Assembly: GCA_946480445.1 (NCBI GenBank)
Contig: CAMLJN010000009.1
Span: 62,001 to 126,000, forward strand
From: an uncultured Buttiauxella sp.
GTDB lineage: Bacteria > Pseudomonadota > Gammaproteobacteria > Enterobacterales > Enterobacteriaceae
Direction of reading: 5' to 3'
Length of the DNA: 64,000 bases
Shown here: positions 47,088-56,185 of the stretch, in pieces
How positions within the stretch are numbered: position 1 is the first letter of the stretch
How the letters are laid out: each line of letters starts with the position of its first letter
Notes under the pieces: model-generated
Databases searched by the model: none
What the model saw: only the letters and a program-made list of their open reading frames with translations
What the model was told of the DNA's origin: nothing
Program-made: the position numbers and the translations under genes

Positions 47088-49631
47088 ATGGCCAAACCTG
47101 TTGCGAACTCCCCCTTCCGGCTGCGCGGGCTGTGGGTTTGTATTGCTATATCGCTGGGGAGTCCGGTTTACCTTACTCATGCCGCAGATGAGATTCAGTT
47201 CAACACCGATGTTCTGGATATTAAAGATCGTGAGAATCTCGATCTCAGCCATTTCTCCCGTGGCGGCTACATAATGCCGGGAAATTACACCATGAAGGTG
47301 TTTCTCAACCGCCAGTATATCGCAGAACGTTCCATCACTTTTGCCCCTTCTCCCGCAGACCCCAGGAGCAGTGAACCCTGCCTGACTCCGGAAATGATCG
47401 ATCTGCTGGGACTGAAAGACAGTGCGCTAAGACAGGTTGTCTGGCACGACGGCGGGCAATGTAGCGATCTGCAAAGCATCCCGGGTTTAATGGCCCAGGG
47501 CGAACTGGCCACCTCATCTTTGCAGCTCAGCGTGCCGCAGGCTTATCTCGAATACAGTTCTGACGACTGGGATCCCCCTTCCCGTTGGGATAATGGCATT
47601 CCCGGGGCGCTGTTTGACTATAACCTGAATTTCCTGACGACGCGTCAACAGTCCCGCGATCAGGCCTATAAACTGAGTGGTAATGGCACCACCGGAGCCA
47701 ATCTTGGCGCCTGGCGTTTGCGCGCCGACTGGCAGCTACAGATGAATCATCAGTCTGGCAGTCATGCTGAAAGCCATGAAAGCACCCTGGACTGGAGCCG
47801 TTATTACGCTTATCGCGCCTTGCCAAAACTGCTGGCCCGCCTGACGCTGGGCGAAAATTACCTTAATTCGGATATTTTCGACAGCTTCCGCTTCACCGGC
47901 GTCACGCTCAATACCGATGACAATATGCTGCCGCCAAATCTGCGCGGCTACGCGCCGGAAGTGAGCGGCGTGGCGAAAAGCAATGCCAAAGTCACTATCA
48001 CCCAGCAGGGCCGCGTCCTTTATGAAACTCAGGTCGCGCCAGGTCCGTTCCGTATTCAGGATCTGAACGATGCGGTGTCCGGCGAGCTGCTGGTGCGCGT
48101 AGAGGAACAGGATGGCAGCGTACGGGAGTTCACGATGAACACGGCCAGCATTCCGTATCTGACCCGCCCGGGCACGCTACGCTACAAGCTTTCGACGGGC
48201 CGCCCGACAGACTGGAAACATAACGTTAATGGGGACATGTTTGCCACCGGGGAATTTTCCTGGGGGGTAAGTAATGGTTGGTCGCTGTACGGTGGCGGCG
48301 TGAGCAGCAATGAATATAACGCCGTGGCGCTGGGGATAGGCCGTGACCTGATGATGCTGGGCGCGCTGTCGTTTGACGTTACACAATCCCGCGCTCGCTT
48401 GCCGCAGGAAGGTTCCCTGTTCGGTAATTCCTATCGCCTGAGCTATTCGAAGCGCTTTGAAGAGATTGACAGTCAGGTGACCTTCGCGGGCTACCGCTTC
48501 TCTGAACGCGACTTTATGAGCATGGGCGAATTCTTAAACGCCAGGGATTCCGGGGTTCGCACGCAAAGCAGCAAGGAAATGTACACCGTTACCCTGAACA
48601 AGCAGTTTATCGATCTGGGCCTGAGCGCTTTTGTGAACTATACGCACCAGACCTACTGGAATGATACTGCCAACGATCATTACAACCTGTCTCTGGCAAG
48701 GTATTTCGATATTGGAAAGTTCAAAGATCTTAGCCTTTCGCTGACCGCCTACCGCAACAAATATAACGCCACTAATGATGATGGCATGTATATGGCACTG
48801 ACCATTCCCTGGAGCCATTCAGGCTCTATTAGCTACAGCGGCACCTGGGATCGCAACAATAACACGCAGCAGGTGGGGTATTTTGGCCGCGTCAACAATG
48901 ACGATGCCTATCAGATCAGCGCGGGAAGTGCTCGTCATGGCGCTATCGCCAGCGGTTATTACACCCACCAGGGTAACAGTGCTCAGGTGAGCGCCAACGC
49001 GGGTTATCAGGCCGGGCGATCCAGCTCTCTGGGTGTGTCGATGCAAGGTGGCATGACGGCAACAGGAGAGGGCGTGGCTCTGCACCGCATTGGCGTGCCT
49101 GGCGGAACACGTATTTTAGTGGATACCGACGGCGTGGCCGGGGTACCTCTGCGTGGCTACGGAGCCAGTACCTTATCTAACGGCTTTGGTAAGGCAGTGG
49201 TGGCGGACGTTAACAGCTACTACCGCAATCAGATCCGCATCGATCTCAATGCGCTGGACGACAAGATCGAAGCCATCAACTCGGTGCAGCAGGCGACATT
49301 AACAGAAGGGGCGATTGGTTTACGCCGCTTTGAGGTGGTTGCCGGTGAAAAAGCCATGGCAGCGGTGCGTCTGGCCGATGGCTCCTCGCCACCTTTCGGC
49401 GCCACCATCCAGAACAGGAAGAAGAGAGACGTGGGCATCGTCAACGATGACGGCAGCGTTTATTTAAGCGGTATCCAGCCCGGTGCCAAAATGACCGCGA
49501 ACTGGAATGGGACGACACAGTGTGAAATCACGCTACCGGAACATATTCCGCAGAACGGAACACAGAATTTATTGCTGCCTTGTCAGCCTATCGCCGGAAA
49601 AGACATTTCGGTAACGGAAAACAAAAGCTGA
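47088..49631 (+). CDS. Fimbrial outer membrane usher
   Basis: Usher of 847 aa. After a signal (ending THA, about residue 32) the N-terminal chaperone-binding domain starts DEIQFNTDVLDIKDRENLDLSHFS. The 24-strand barrel with plug lies at about residues 150-670 (SFRFTGVTLNTDDNMLP, GYAPEVSGVAKSNAKVTITQQG), and two C-terminal domains follow with the cysteine pair CEITLPEH and LLPCQP. It forms the secretion pore for fibre assembly. Translation may be coupled to its neighbours (17 nt from the second pilin). Confidence 0.92.
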   Translation: MAKPVANSPFRLRGLWVCIAISLGSPVYLTHAADEIQFNTDVLDIKDRENLDLSHFSRGGYIMPGNYTMKVFLNRQYIAERSITFAPSPADPRSSEPCLTPEMIDLLGLKDSALRQVVWHDGGQCSDLQSIPGLMAQGELATSSLQLSVPQAYLEYSSDDWDPPSRWDNGIPGALFDYNLNFLTTRQQSRDQAYKLSGNGTTGANLGAWRLRADWQLQMNHQSGSHAESHESTLDWSRYYAYRALPKLLARLTLGENYLNSDIFDSFRFTGVTLNTDDNMLPPNLRGYAPEVSGVAKSNAKVTITQQGRVLYETQVAPGPFRIQDLNDAVSGELLVRVEEQDGSVREFTMNTASIPYLTRPGTLRYKLSTGRPTDWKHNVNGDMFATGEFSWGVSNGWSLYGGGVSSNEYNAVALGIGRDLMMLGALSFDVTQSRARLPQEGSLFGNSYRLSYSKRFEEIDSQVTFAGYRFSERDFMSMGEFLNARDSGVRTQSSKEMYTVTLNKQFIDLGLSAFVNYTHQTYWNDTANDHYNLSLARYFDIGKFKDLSLSLTAYRNKYNATNDDGMYMALTIPWSHSGSISYSGTWDRNNNTQQVGYFGRVNNDDAYQISAGSARHGAIASGYYTHQGNSAQVSANAGYQAGRSSSLGVSMQGGMTATGEGVALHRIGVPGGTRILVDTDGVAGVPLRGYGASTLSNGFGKAVVADVNSYYRNQIRIDLNALDDKIEAINSVQQATLTEGAIGLRRFEVVAGEKAMAAVRLADGSSPPFGATIQNRKKRDVGIVNDDGSVYLSGIQPGAKMTANWNGTTQCEITLPEHIPQNGTQNLLLPCQPIAGKDISVTENKS

Positions 49632-49645
49632 ACGGAAAAAGACTG

Positions 49646-50401
49646 ATGAAATTAACCACAACATATTCATTAACCGCAGGTGTAGTACTGCTGGCTATGC
49701 TTGCCTCGCAGGCCAATGCTGCCATTGCACTGGATCGTACGCGAGTGATTTACAACGCTTCCAGCAAGTCTGTCAGCATGAACGTCAGCAATGAAAATAA
49801 ACATCTGCCGTATCTGGCTCAGGGGTGGGTTGAGGATGAACAGGGCAATAAGATAACCAGCCCGCTTGTCGTTCTTCCTCCCGTACAGCGTATTGAATCA
49901 GGCGCGAAAAGCCAGGTGAAAGTCCAGGGGCTGCCTGCTGCGCAGCAGCTGCCGCAGGATCGTGAATCACTGTTCTATTTCAACCTGCGTGAAATCCCTC
50001 CGCGCAGTGATAAGCCGAATACGCTGCAAATTGCTCTGCAAACGCGTATCAAACTGTTCTACCGACCAAAAGCGATAGAGGCGACGAAAGAGCAGCTGAG
50101 TAACCCATGGCAGGAAAAGATGACGCTGACGCGCCAGGGCGATCGTTACGTGGTGAACAACCCGACGCCGTATTACATCACCATCGTTGATGCCAGTACC
50201 AGCAAAGGCGGTAAGAGTGCTCAAGGGTTTGTCCCGTTGATGATCCCCCCTAAATCTGACGCGCCGTTAAGCTCAAGCGCCAGCGCTCTAGGTAATGCAC
50301 CGGTGCTGACCTACGTGAATGATTACGGCGGCCGCCCTGAGCTGATTTTCCGCTGCGCGGGCAACACTTGCCAGGCGGAACCCGGCAAACGCAACTCATA
50401 A
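49646..50401 (+). CDS. Periplasmic fimbrial chaperone
   Basis: PapD-like chaperone of 251 aa from ATG 49646, with a signal ending SQANA. Two immunoglobulin domains carry the family signatures: AIALDRTRVIYNA (G/A strands), LFYFNLREIPPRSD (the chaperone signature) and KLFYRPKAI. The short F1-G1 loop marks it as FGS type. The C-terminal domain has a disulfide (FRCAGNTCQ). It shields pilin grooves by donor-strand complementation. Confidence 0.92.
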   Translation: MKLTTTYSLTAGVVLLAMLASQANAAIALDRTRVIYNASSKSVSMNVSNENKHLPYLAQGWVEDEQGNKITSPLVVLPPVQRIESGAKSQVKVQGLPAAQQLPQDRESLFYFNLREIPPRSDKPNTLQIALQTRIKLFYRPKAIEATKEQLSNPWQEKMTLTRQGDRYVVNNPTPYYITIVDASTSKGGKSAQGFVPLMIPPKSDAPLSSSASALGNAPVLTYVNDYGGRPELIFRCAGNTCQAEPGKRNS

Positions 50402-50424
50402 CCTACCTGTAACAGAGGTGAACT

Positions 50425-51015
50425 ATGCCGTGGAAAATTTCGGCGGGTCTGGCAAGTTTGATGTTGGCAATGAGTCTGCCTTCAGCGATGGCAGAGAGAG
50501 TAGATAACTGGAACGTGGACGGATCGCATGGCGTGCTGCACGTTCGCGGGGCGCTAACTGAGAGCGCCTGCCGTCTGGACATGACAACGGCGCGGCAGAC
50601 GGTCGAGCTGGGTGAAATCGGTACGGGGCGGCTGCGAAACTTCGGCGATCGTGGCACGCCGGTTGCCGTCACTCTGCGGCTGTATGACTGCCTAAACTCG
50701 GGGTCACGTAACCTCGATCTGCGGAACGGCAACCTTATCTGGGATAACGTACAGCCTGCGGTCTCCGTGGGGTTTGTTGCGCCGGCGGATGTGAACAACC
50801 CGTCGCTGGTTAGCGTGCGCGGTGCTTCCGGTCTGGGTCTGCGTCTTACCGATGCCGCTCATCGTGACGTTCGGCTTGGCAGCCAGGGAGTACCTTTATT
50901 ACTGACCCCGGGCCAAAACGAACTGACCTATTACGTGGTGCCGGAGCGGACCAGTGCGCCCCTGATCGCCGGTGCTTATCAGGCCCATGTCGATTTTTGG
51001 CTCCATTATGACTGA
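50425..51015 (+). CDS. Minor fimbrial subunit (MrpE position)
   Basis: Pilin-like protein of 196 aa with signal MPWKISAGLASLMLAMSLPSAMA, GAGGTG before the start, cysteines in TESACRLD and LYDCLNS, and a C-terminal strand ending FWLHYD. The first of three small subunits after the chaperone, the place of mrpE in Proteus; it is likely an adaptor in the tip. Confidence 0.8.
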   Translation: MPWKISAGLASLMLAMSLPSAMAERVDNWNVDGSHGVLHVRGALTESACRLDMTTARQTVELGEIGTGRLRNFGDRGTPVAVTLRLYDCLNSGSRNLDLRNGNLIWDNVQPAVSVGFVAPADVNNPSLVSVRGASGLGLRLTDAAHRDVRLGSQGVPLLLTPGQNELTYYVVPERTSAPLIAGAYQAHVDFWLHYD

Positions 51016-51022
51016 GGTGTGC

Positions 51023-51511
51023 ATGAGCAGAACCCGCTTTCGCGCGGCCCTGTTAACCGTGCTACTGGCTGTGGGTTGCCAGACGGCCGATGCCGTGACG
51101 ACCACGCTGAATGTTACGGGCAATATTATACTGCCGCCACCTTGCGTGATTAACGGCGATCAGCTTATCGCAGTGGACTTTACCAATGAGGTAATGACCA
51201 CCCGGGTGGATGGAATTAACTATCGCCAGCAAGTGCCTTATACCCTGGTGTGCACCGGGCAAACCAGCAACGCGCTCAAAATGCAGATTCTGGGCATGGA
51301 CGCGGGTTTTCAGGGCGCGCTGCAAACGACGAAAGGCGATCTCGGGATCGCTTTGTCAAATGGTGACCAGCCAATGCCGATAAACAGCGTGCTGAATTTC
51401 ACGCTGCCGGATCAGCCAAACCTGTTTGCTACCTTAGTAAAGCGTCCAGGAACCACACTTACCGCAGGGGATTTTGCTGCGGGAGCGACGATGGTCATCA
51501 ACTACCAGTGA
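51023..51511 (+). CDS. Minor fimbrial subunit (MrpF position)
   Basis: Subunit of 162 aa from ATG 51023 (GAGGTG upstream), signal ending TADA, pilin core GNIILPPPCVING and VDGINYRQQVPYTLVC, C-terminal strand MVINYQ. The PPPC...VDGIN pattern is shared with the next gene, so the two are probably a tandem duplication. Confidence 0.8.
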   Translation: MSRTRFRAALLTVLLAVGCQTADAVTTTLNVTGNIILPPPCVINGDQLIAVDFTNEVMTTRVDGINYRQQVPYTLVCTGQTSNALKMQILGMDAGFQGALQTTKGDLGIALSNGDQPMPINSVLNFTLPDQPNLFATLVKRPGTTLTAGDFAAGATMVINYQ

Positions 51512-51525
51512 TTCGGGAGAACGGA

Positions 51526-52008
51526 ATGAGAACGGTTGCAAGGATGTCAACATTGCTATCTTTTACTCTGCTTACCATTAGCCCGTTGCGAGCGGATGAA
51601 AACATGAGCTTCACCGGAGCGTTGATTGAGCCGCCTCCTTGTATGGTGAACAACGGCAATGATATCGACGTGCCTTTTGACAGGATTGGCATTAATACCG
51701 TGGACGGCATAAATCATCGTCGGCAGGTTGATTACGTGCTTGATTGTACCGCGGGACCGGCCTGGAGCATGATGCTGACGCTGATCGGCCCGCCCGCTGT
51801 CTTTGAGCAGGCAACGTTGCAGACCAATATCACCAATCTGGGGATCAAACTGTACCAGAACGGTAAGCCGTTCGATCTCAGCACGCCTATTGCAATCGAC
51901 CCCAAAAATCCCCCGCAGCTTGAAGCTGTGCCGGTTAAAAAACCGGGTTCAGAGCTGACCGAGGGCGCGTTCGAAGTCACGGCAACGCTGCTTGCGGATT
52001 ATCAATAA
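51526..52008 (+). CDS. Minor fimbrial subunit (MrpG position)
   Basis: Subunit of 160 aa from ATG 51526, preceded by GGGAGA; a GTG at 51508 is less likely. The signal ends PLRA, with pilin core GALIEPPPCMVNN and VDGINHRRQVDYVLDC and C-terminal LLADYQ. It is closely related to the preceding subunit. Confidence 0.8.
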   Translation: MRTVARMSTLLSFTLLTISPLRADENMSFTGALIEPPPCMVNNGNDIDVPFDRIGINTVDGINHRRQVDYVLDCTAGPAWSMMLTLIGPPAVFEQATLQTNITNLGIKLYQNGKPFDLSTPIAIDPKNPPQLEAVPVKKPGSELTEGAFEVTATLLADYQ

Positions 52009-52017
52009 GGAGCTGAA

Positions 52018-52551
52018 ATGCGGCAAACACTGAGATATTTAGGTGCCACCTTCGCTCTGCTCTTGCTGAGCCCGGGCATACAGGCGGCGGATAATATGCG
52101 CTTTCACGGCGAGCTGGTGGCGGAACCTTGTGTGATCTCCCCCGGTGAGGAAACGGTCCAGCTGGATTTCGGCACGGTTATCGACAAACACCTGTATAGC
52201 CACCGCAGAACCGACAGCAGAGAATTTAAGCTTCATTTGAGCAACTGCGATTTGACGCTGGGAAAAACGGTACAGGTTATGTTCAGCGGGGCGGAAAACC
52301 CAGCGCTGACCGGGATGCTTGCGCTGGACGCTTCCAGCGAGGCTTCCGGTATTGGCATAGGTATTGAGTCAGACAGTGGCAAAGCTTTGCCATTGAACGA
52401 GTTGGGTCCCCATCGCTACCCGTTAGCCGCCGGGGAAAACTACCTGCGAATGAAGGCCTATGTGCAGGGGGAGCCTGATGCGATTACCAACAGAACCATT
52501 AACCGCGGGCCCTTCAGCGCCAGCATGACCTTCGCATTGACTTACGATTAA
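52018..52551 (+). CDS. Minor fimbrial subunit, tip adaptor candidate
   Basis: Subunit of 177 aa with AAGGAG before the start and a signal ending GIQA. Its pilin core FHGELVAEPCVISPGEETVQLDFG and LSNCDL fits the PapK/PapF/MrpG-like adaptor pattern, with a C-terminal strand ending FALTYD. It lies directly before the adhesin gene, the usual place of the subunit that holds the adhesin. Confidence 0.8.
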   Translation: MRQTLRYLGATFALLLLSPGIQAADNMRFHGELVAEPCVISPGEETVQLDFGTVIDKHLYSHRRTDSREFKLHLSNCDLTLGKTVQVMFSGAENPALTGMLALDASSEASGIGIGIESDSGKALPLNELGPHRYPLAAGENYLRMKAYVQGEPDAITNRTINRGPFSASMTFALTYD

Positions 52552-52626
52552 GGGCTGGCACCGGTTTCCTCTTACCTATGGTTAAGGGGCAAACTCATCG
52601 AAGTGCAGAGCAAAAAGGAACAGATA

Positions 52627-53424
52627 ATGAAGTTAACAGGGACCGCGCTTTTTAAAAAAACCGCCGCAATTATTGCCCTGCTGATGCCCACACTCGGTTA
52701 TGCTCAAGGGATAGACGTGAGCTGGTCGGGGCCAAAGCAGCTCACCATCAGTGCTCAACCTGATGGGATAGGTGGTTTTACGACCATGTGTAAATCCGGG
52801 ACGAAGGTGTACTTTTACGCCGTACTGGGCACCAGTTCGGGCATGTACCAGCGAATGGTCGTTTCGACGACTGGAGTGCCAAGCGGAAACTGCAGTGAAG
52901 TTTTGGCAAATGTACTCCCTATTAATGTCACCTTACAGGGTGACGAAATATATTTTTTCGGGCTGGGTAAGGAAATTAACAAGCGTCCTGCGGATTACCC
53001 GGGTCTCAACGTTTCTCTTGAACATAGCACAGGGACTGGGAACGGCTGGAAACCTCAGCCACCGCCAGGCCCCTCCTGCTCTTTGCTGGGTAACTCGGTA
53101 GACATCAGCTATGGCGATGTTGAGTCTACTTCCGCGCAGGGGCTGGAGAAAAGCTCGACCTTATCCATCAGATGTACCTCCGATGCGACGGTTAAAGTAA
53201 GTTTAAGAGGTTTTAGCACCTCTACTGGCATCCGACTGCGCGCCGACGGTTCGCTGGCGGCTGAGTTGTTCGTGCGTGACAAAGCGGGCAGTGACGGTAC
53301 CACAGAAACGCTGATTGCCAATGTGTGGAAGGAAGTGCCGATTTCTTCGGTGCTGAAGGTCAACGGCAACCTGGCCGGCGGCGCTTTCAGTGGCTCGGCG
53401 ATCATCAATGTGGACATTCAGTAA
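52627..53424 (+). CDS. Two-domain fimbrial tip adhesin (MrpH position)
   Basis: Protein of 265 aa from ATG 52627 (AAAAGGAAC upstream), with a signal ending GYAQ. A distinct N-terminal domain (about residues 26-143, cysteines in TTMCKSG and GNCSEV) is joined by a proline linker (PQPPPGPS) to a C-terminal pilin domain (CSLLG...IRCTSD, ending IINVDIQ). Last gene and twice the size of a simple pilin domain, it is the likely receptor-binding tip. The N-domain contains almost no histidine, unlike the zinc-dependent MrpH domain, so its ligand may differ. Confidence 0.78.
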   Translation: MKLTGTALFKKTAAIIALLMPTLGYAQGIDVSWSGPKQLTISAQPDGIGGFTTMCKSGTKVYFYAVLGTSSGMYQRMVVSTTGVPSGNCSEVLANVLPINVTLQGDEIYFFGLGKEINKRPADYPGLNVSLEHSTGTGNGWKPQPPPGPSCSLLGNSVDISYGDVESTSAQGLEKSSTLSIRCTSDATVKVSLRGFSTSTGIRLRADGSLAAELFVRDKAGSDGTTETLIANVWKEVPISSVLKVNGNLAGGAFSGSAIINVDIQ

Positions 53425-54057
53425 CCCGGCTTCGGGGAACAGACAGCAGCCCGCATTTCGCGGGTTACTGTCCTCTGTGCTTTCCGGTGAACCCTTTTTT
53501 AGGGAGCCAGACTGGTTATCCTGCCGCTGTCATGCTGAGATATTTCCGCTCCTGTGAACTCTGCGGGTTTTATCAGGCTGTGCCGATTATTTTCCTGCTT
53601 TTATCCCTCGTTATTTCCCTTTATCTTCATCATGGCCTCAGTCCGGGTATACAACAGGTGTGCTGTTAATTTACCGGCAAGCTTAATTTATCCTTAATAT
53701 ATCCTACAAAATATTTCCCCGTATGAAGTCCGCAGTGCAAGGTTATGCTGTATATGACTGAAAGATTAAATTATTATTTCGTTGGTATTACTTTGTAACA
53801 ACTCTGTGATACTGGTCACCATTTTTATCCTTGCCGTTTTTTTTACCCCGCATCGCCATTCTTAATATTGCGCTAAGGAATCTCTGCTAAATTGCTTTTA
53901 ATTTAATAACCGTTTAGATAGCGGCGTTGTGATGCAGCCATGTTGTACTTTTATTTAATCATTCTGCTTCATGATGAGTGGATTCGCAGGTATTCGAAAA
54001 GCGTTAATCACTATAAGGATAAATATTTTGCCATGTTCCCGATTAAAGGATTGTTGA
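53425..54057. other. Intergenic region between the fimbrial and arn operons
   Basis: The 633 bases hold a weak hairpin CCCGC-N5-GCGGG at 53450-53464, possibly the fimbrial terminator, and the PmrA box (listed separately). They also hold a 45-codon hydrophobic frame at 53532-53669 (MLRYFRSCELCGFYQ...) with no ribosome binding site, which I do not call as a gene. Confidence 0.5.
53682..53698 (+). promoter_or_regulatory. PmrA (BasR) box upstream of arnB
   Basis: CTTAAT-TTATC-CTTAAT is a direct repeat with 5-nt spacing, matching the PmrA consensus YTTAAK-N5-YTTAAK. It lies 360 bases before arnB, so the leader would be long. A weaker copy, CTTAAT-N5-GCTAAG, is at 53871-53887. Confidence 0.75.
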
Positions 54058-55200
54058 ATGAGTGACTTTCTGCCTTTCTCGCGCCCCGCAATGGGGCCTG
54101 ATGAACTCGCTGCGGTAAAAGAAGTCTTCCAGTCTGGCTGGATAACCACAGGCCCAAAAAACCAGGCGCTTGAACAGGCATTTTGCGAGCTGACGGGGAA
54201 TAAATACGCTATCGCCGTAAGCTCAGCTACCGCCGGGATGCATGTCGCGCTGATGGCGCTGGGCATACAGGCCGGTGATGAGGTTATCACACCTTCGCTG
54301 ACCTGGGTTTCCACCCTGAATATGATTGTGCTGCTGGGCGCAGAACCGGTGATGATCGATGTCGACCGCGATACGCTAATGGTGACGCCACAGGCGATTG
54401 AAGCCGCCATAACGCCGCGCACCAGGGCCATCATCCCCGTTCATTATGCCGGTGCGCCCGTGGATATTGATGCCATCCGTGCGGTGGGGGAGCGCCATGG
54501 TATCCCCGTTATCGAAGATGCGGCACACGCGGCAGGAACATACTACAAAGGCAGGCACATCGGCAGTAGCGGTACGGCAATCTTCTCGTTTCACGCGATT
54601 AAAAATATGACCTGCGCCGAAGGCGGGTTAATAGTGACCGGGGACGAACAGTTGGCTAACCGCATGCGCAGCCTGAAATTCCATGGTCTGGGGGTCGATG
54701 CATTTGACCGACAGACGCTCGGGCGCGCACCTCAGGCGGAAGTTATCGCACCGGGATATAAATACAATCTGGCGGATATCAATGCGGCTATCGCTTTGGT
54801 ACAGCTGCAAAAGCTGGAACAACATAACGCCCGCCGCGGAAAAATTGCCGAACGTTATCTGGATGCCCTGGACAGTATGCCTTATCTGCCGCTGATTCGT
54901 CCCGCCTGGCAGCATAAACACGCGTGGCATCTTTTTATTATTCGTGTCGATGAAGCCCGCTGCGGTATTTCCCGTAACGAACTTATGGACGCGCTAAAAG
55001 CAAAAGGGATTGGCACCGGTTTACATTTCAGAGCTGCTCATACGCAGAAATATTACCGTGAACGTTACCCGGCACTCTCTTTACCTGATACCGAATGGAA
55101 CAGCGAACGTATTTGTTCCCTTCCACTTTTTCCGGGGATGTCTGACGAAGATGTGACCCGAGTCATTACTGCCTTACATGAAGTTGCAGGAAAAAAATAA
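54058..55200 (+). CDS. arnB: UDP-Ara4O 4-aminotransferase ArnB
   Basis: PLP enzyme (DegT/DnrJ/EryC1 family) that transfers an amino group from glutamate to UDP-4-keto-pentose, giving UDP-L-Ara4N. The product is 380 aa (E. coli 379-385). The PLP lysine is Lys182 in SFHAIKN, with [10 protein letters not shown] holding the pyridine-N Asp. First gene of arnBCADTEF; arnC starts 2 nt after its stop codon. Confidence 0.96.
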   Translation: MSDFLPFSRPAMGPDELAAVKEVFQSGWITTGPKNQALEQAFCELTGNKYAIAVSSATAGMHVALMALGIQAGDEVITPSLTWVSTLNMIVLLGAEPVMIDVDRDTLMVTPQAIEAAITPRTRAIIPVHYAGAPVDIDAIRAVGERHGIPVIEDAAHAAGTYYKGRHIGSSGTAIFSFHAIKNMTCAEGGLIVTGDEQLANRMRSLKFHGLGVDAFDRQTLGRAPQAEVIAPGYKYNLADINAAIALVQLQKLEQHNARRGKIAERYLDALDSMPYLPLIRPAWQHKHAWHLFIIRVDEARCGISRNELMDALKAKGIGTGLHFRAAHTQKYYRERYPALSLPDTEWNSERICSLPLFPGMSDEDVTRVITALHEVAGKK

Positions 55201-55201
55201 A

Positions 55202-56185
55202 ATGATCAAACCCGAACCCCTCCACAAAGTTTCGGTGGTTATTCCTGTTTATAACGAACAGGAAAGTTTGCCCGAGCTTATCAGACGGACTACGGCCGCC
55301 TGTGAAACCCTGGGCAAAGAGTACGAAATTCTGCTGGTAGACGATGGCAGCAGCGACGAATCCGCCAGCATGTTAAGCGAGGCGGCACAGGTGCCCGGCA
55401 GCCGCGTCGTTGCCGTGCTGCTCAACCGAAATTATGGGCAGCATAACGCCATCATGGCAGGCTTCAGCCATGTCACCGGGGATCTCATTGTTACGCTGGA
55501 TGCGGATCTGCAAAATCCGCCGGAAGAGATCCCGCGCCTGGTCGCTAAGGCGGAAGAAGGTTTTGATGTCGTGGGCACCGTACGGCAGAACCGGCAGGAT
55601 ACCTGGTTTCGCAAACGTGCTTCACGTCTGATTAACCGCCTTATACAAAGCACTACCGGGAAGGCGATGGGCGACTATGGCTGCATGTTACGTGCCTATC
55701 GTCGCCCTATTATTGATGCGATGCTCAACTGCCACGAACGCAGCACCTTTATCCCCATTCTCGCCAACACCTTCGCCCGTAAAGCCACGGAGATCCCCGT
55801 GCATCATGCAGAGCGCGAGTTTGGGGATTCAAAATACAGCTTTATGCGCCTGATTAACCTTATGTACGACCTGGTGACCTGCCTGACGACCACGCCGCTG
55901 CGTATGCTAAGCGTCTTCGGCAGCATTATTGCGGTGCTGGGTTTTACGCTCTCGGTTTTGCTGGTGGTACTGCGTCTTACTTTTGGCCCGCAATGGGCGG
56001 CGGAAGGGGTATTTATGCTCTTTGCCGTGCTGTTTATGTTTATCGGCGCCCAGTTTGTGGGCATGGGGCTGCTGGGGGAATACATCGGACGTATCTATAC
56101 CGACGTCCGTGCCCGCCCTCGTTATTTTATTCAACGCGTGGTTAGCCGCGATTCAGTTTCACCTTCAGAGGAAAATCATCAATGA
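55202..56185 (+). CDS. arnC: Undecaprenyl-phosphate Ara4FN transferase ArnC
   Basis: GT2 glycosyltransferase moving 4-deoxy-4-formamido-L-arabinose from UDP to undecaprenyl phosphate at the inner membrane. The product is 327 aa from ATG 55202 (E. coli 322). Catalytic motifs [26 protein letters not shown] and [12 protein letters not shown] are in the N-terminal domain; two membrane helices follow at about residues 235-260 and 268-292. It overlaps arnA as ATGA. Confidence 0.96.
   Translation: MIKPEPLHKVSVVIPVYNEQESLPELIRRTTAACETLGKEYEILLVDDGSSDESASMLSEAAQVPGSRVVAVLLNRNYGQHNAIMAGFSHVTGDLIVTLDADLQNPPEEIPRLVAKAEEGFDVVGTVRQNRQDTWFRKRASRLINRLIQSTTGKAMGDYGCMLRAYRRPIIDAMLNCHERSTFIPILANTFARKATEIPVHHAEREFGDSKYSFMRLINLMYDLVTCLTTTPLRMLSVFGSIIAVLGFTLSVLLVVLRLTFGPQWAAEGVFMLFAVLFMFIGAQFVGMGLLGEYIGRIYTDVRARPRYFIQRVVSRDSVSPSEENHQ

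Noticed and set aside
53532-53669. 45-codon hydrophobic frame after the adhesin gene
   Set aside because: It has a membrane-like stretch but no Shine-Dalgarno, and it lies in a region that looks like leader and terminator sequence; kept only as a note.
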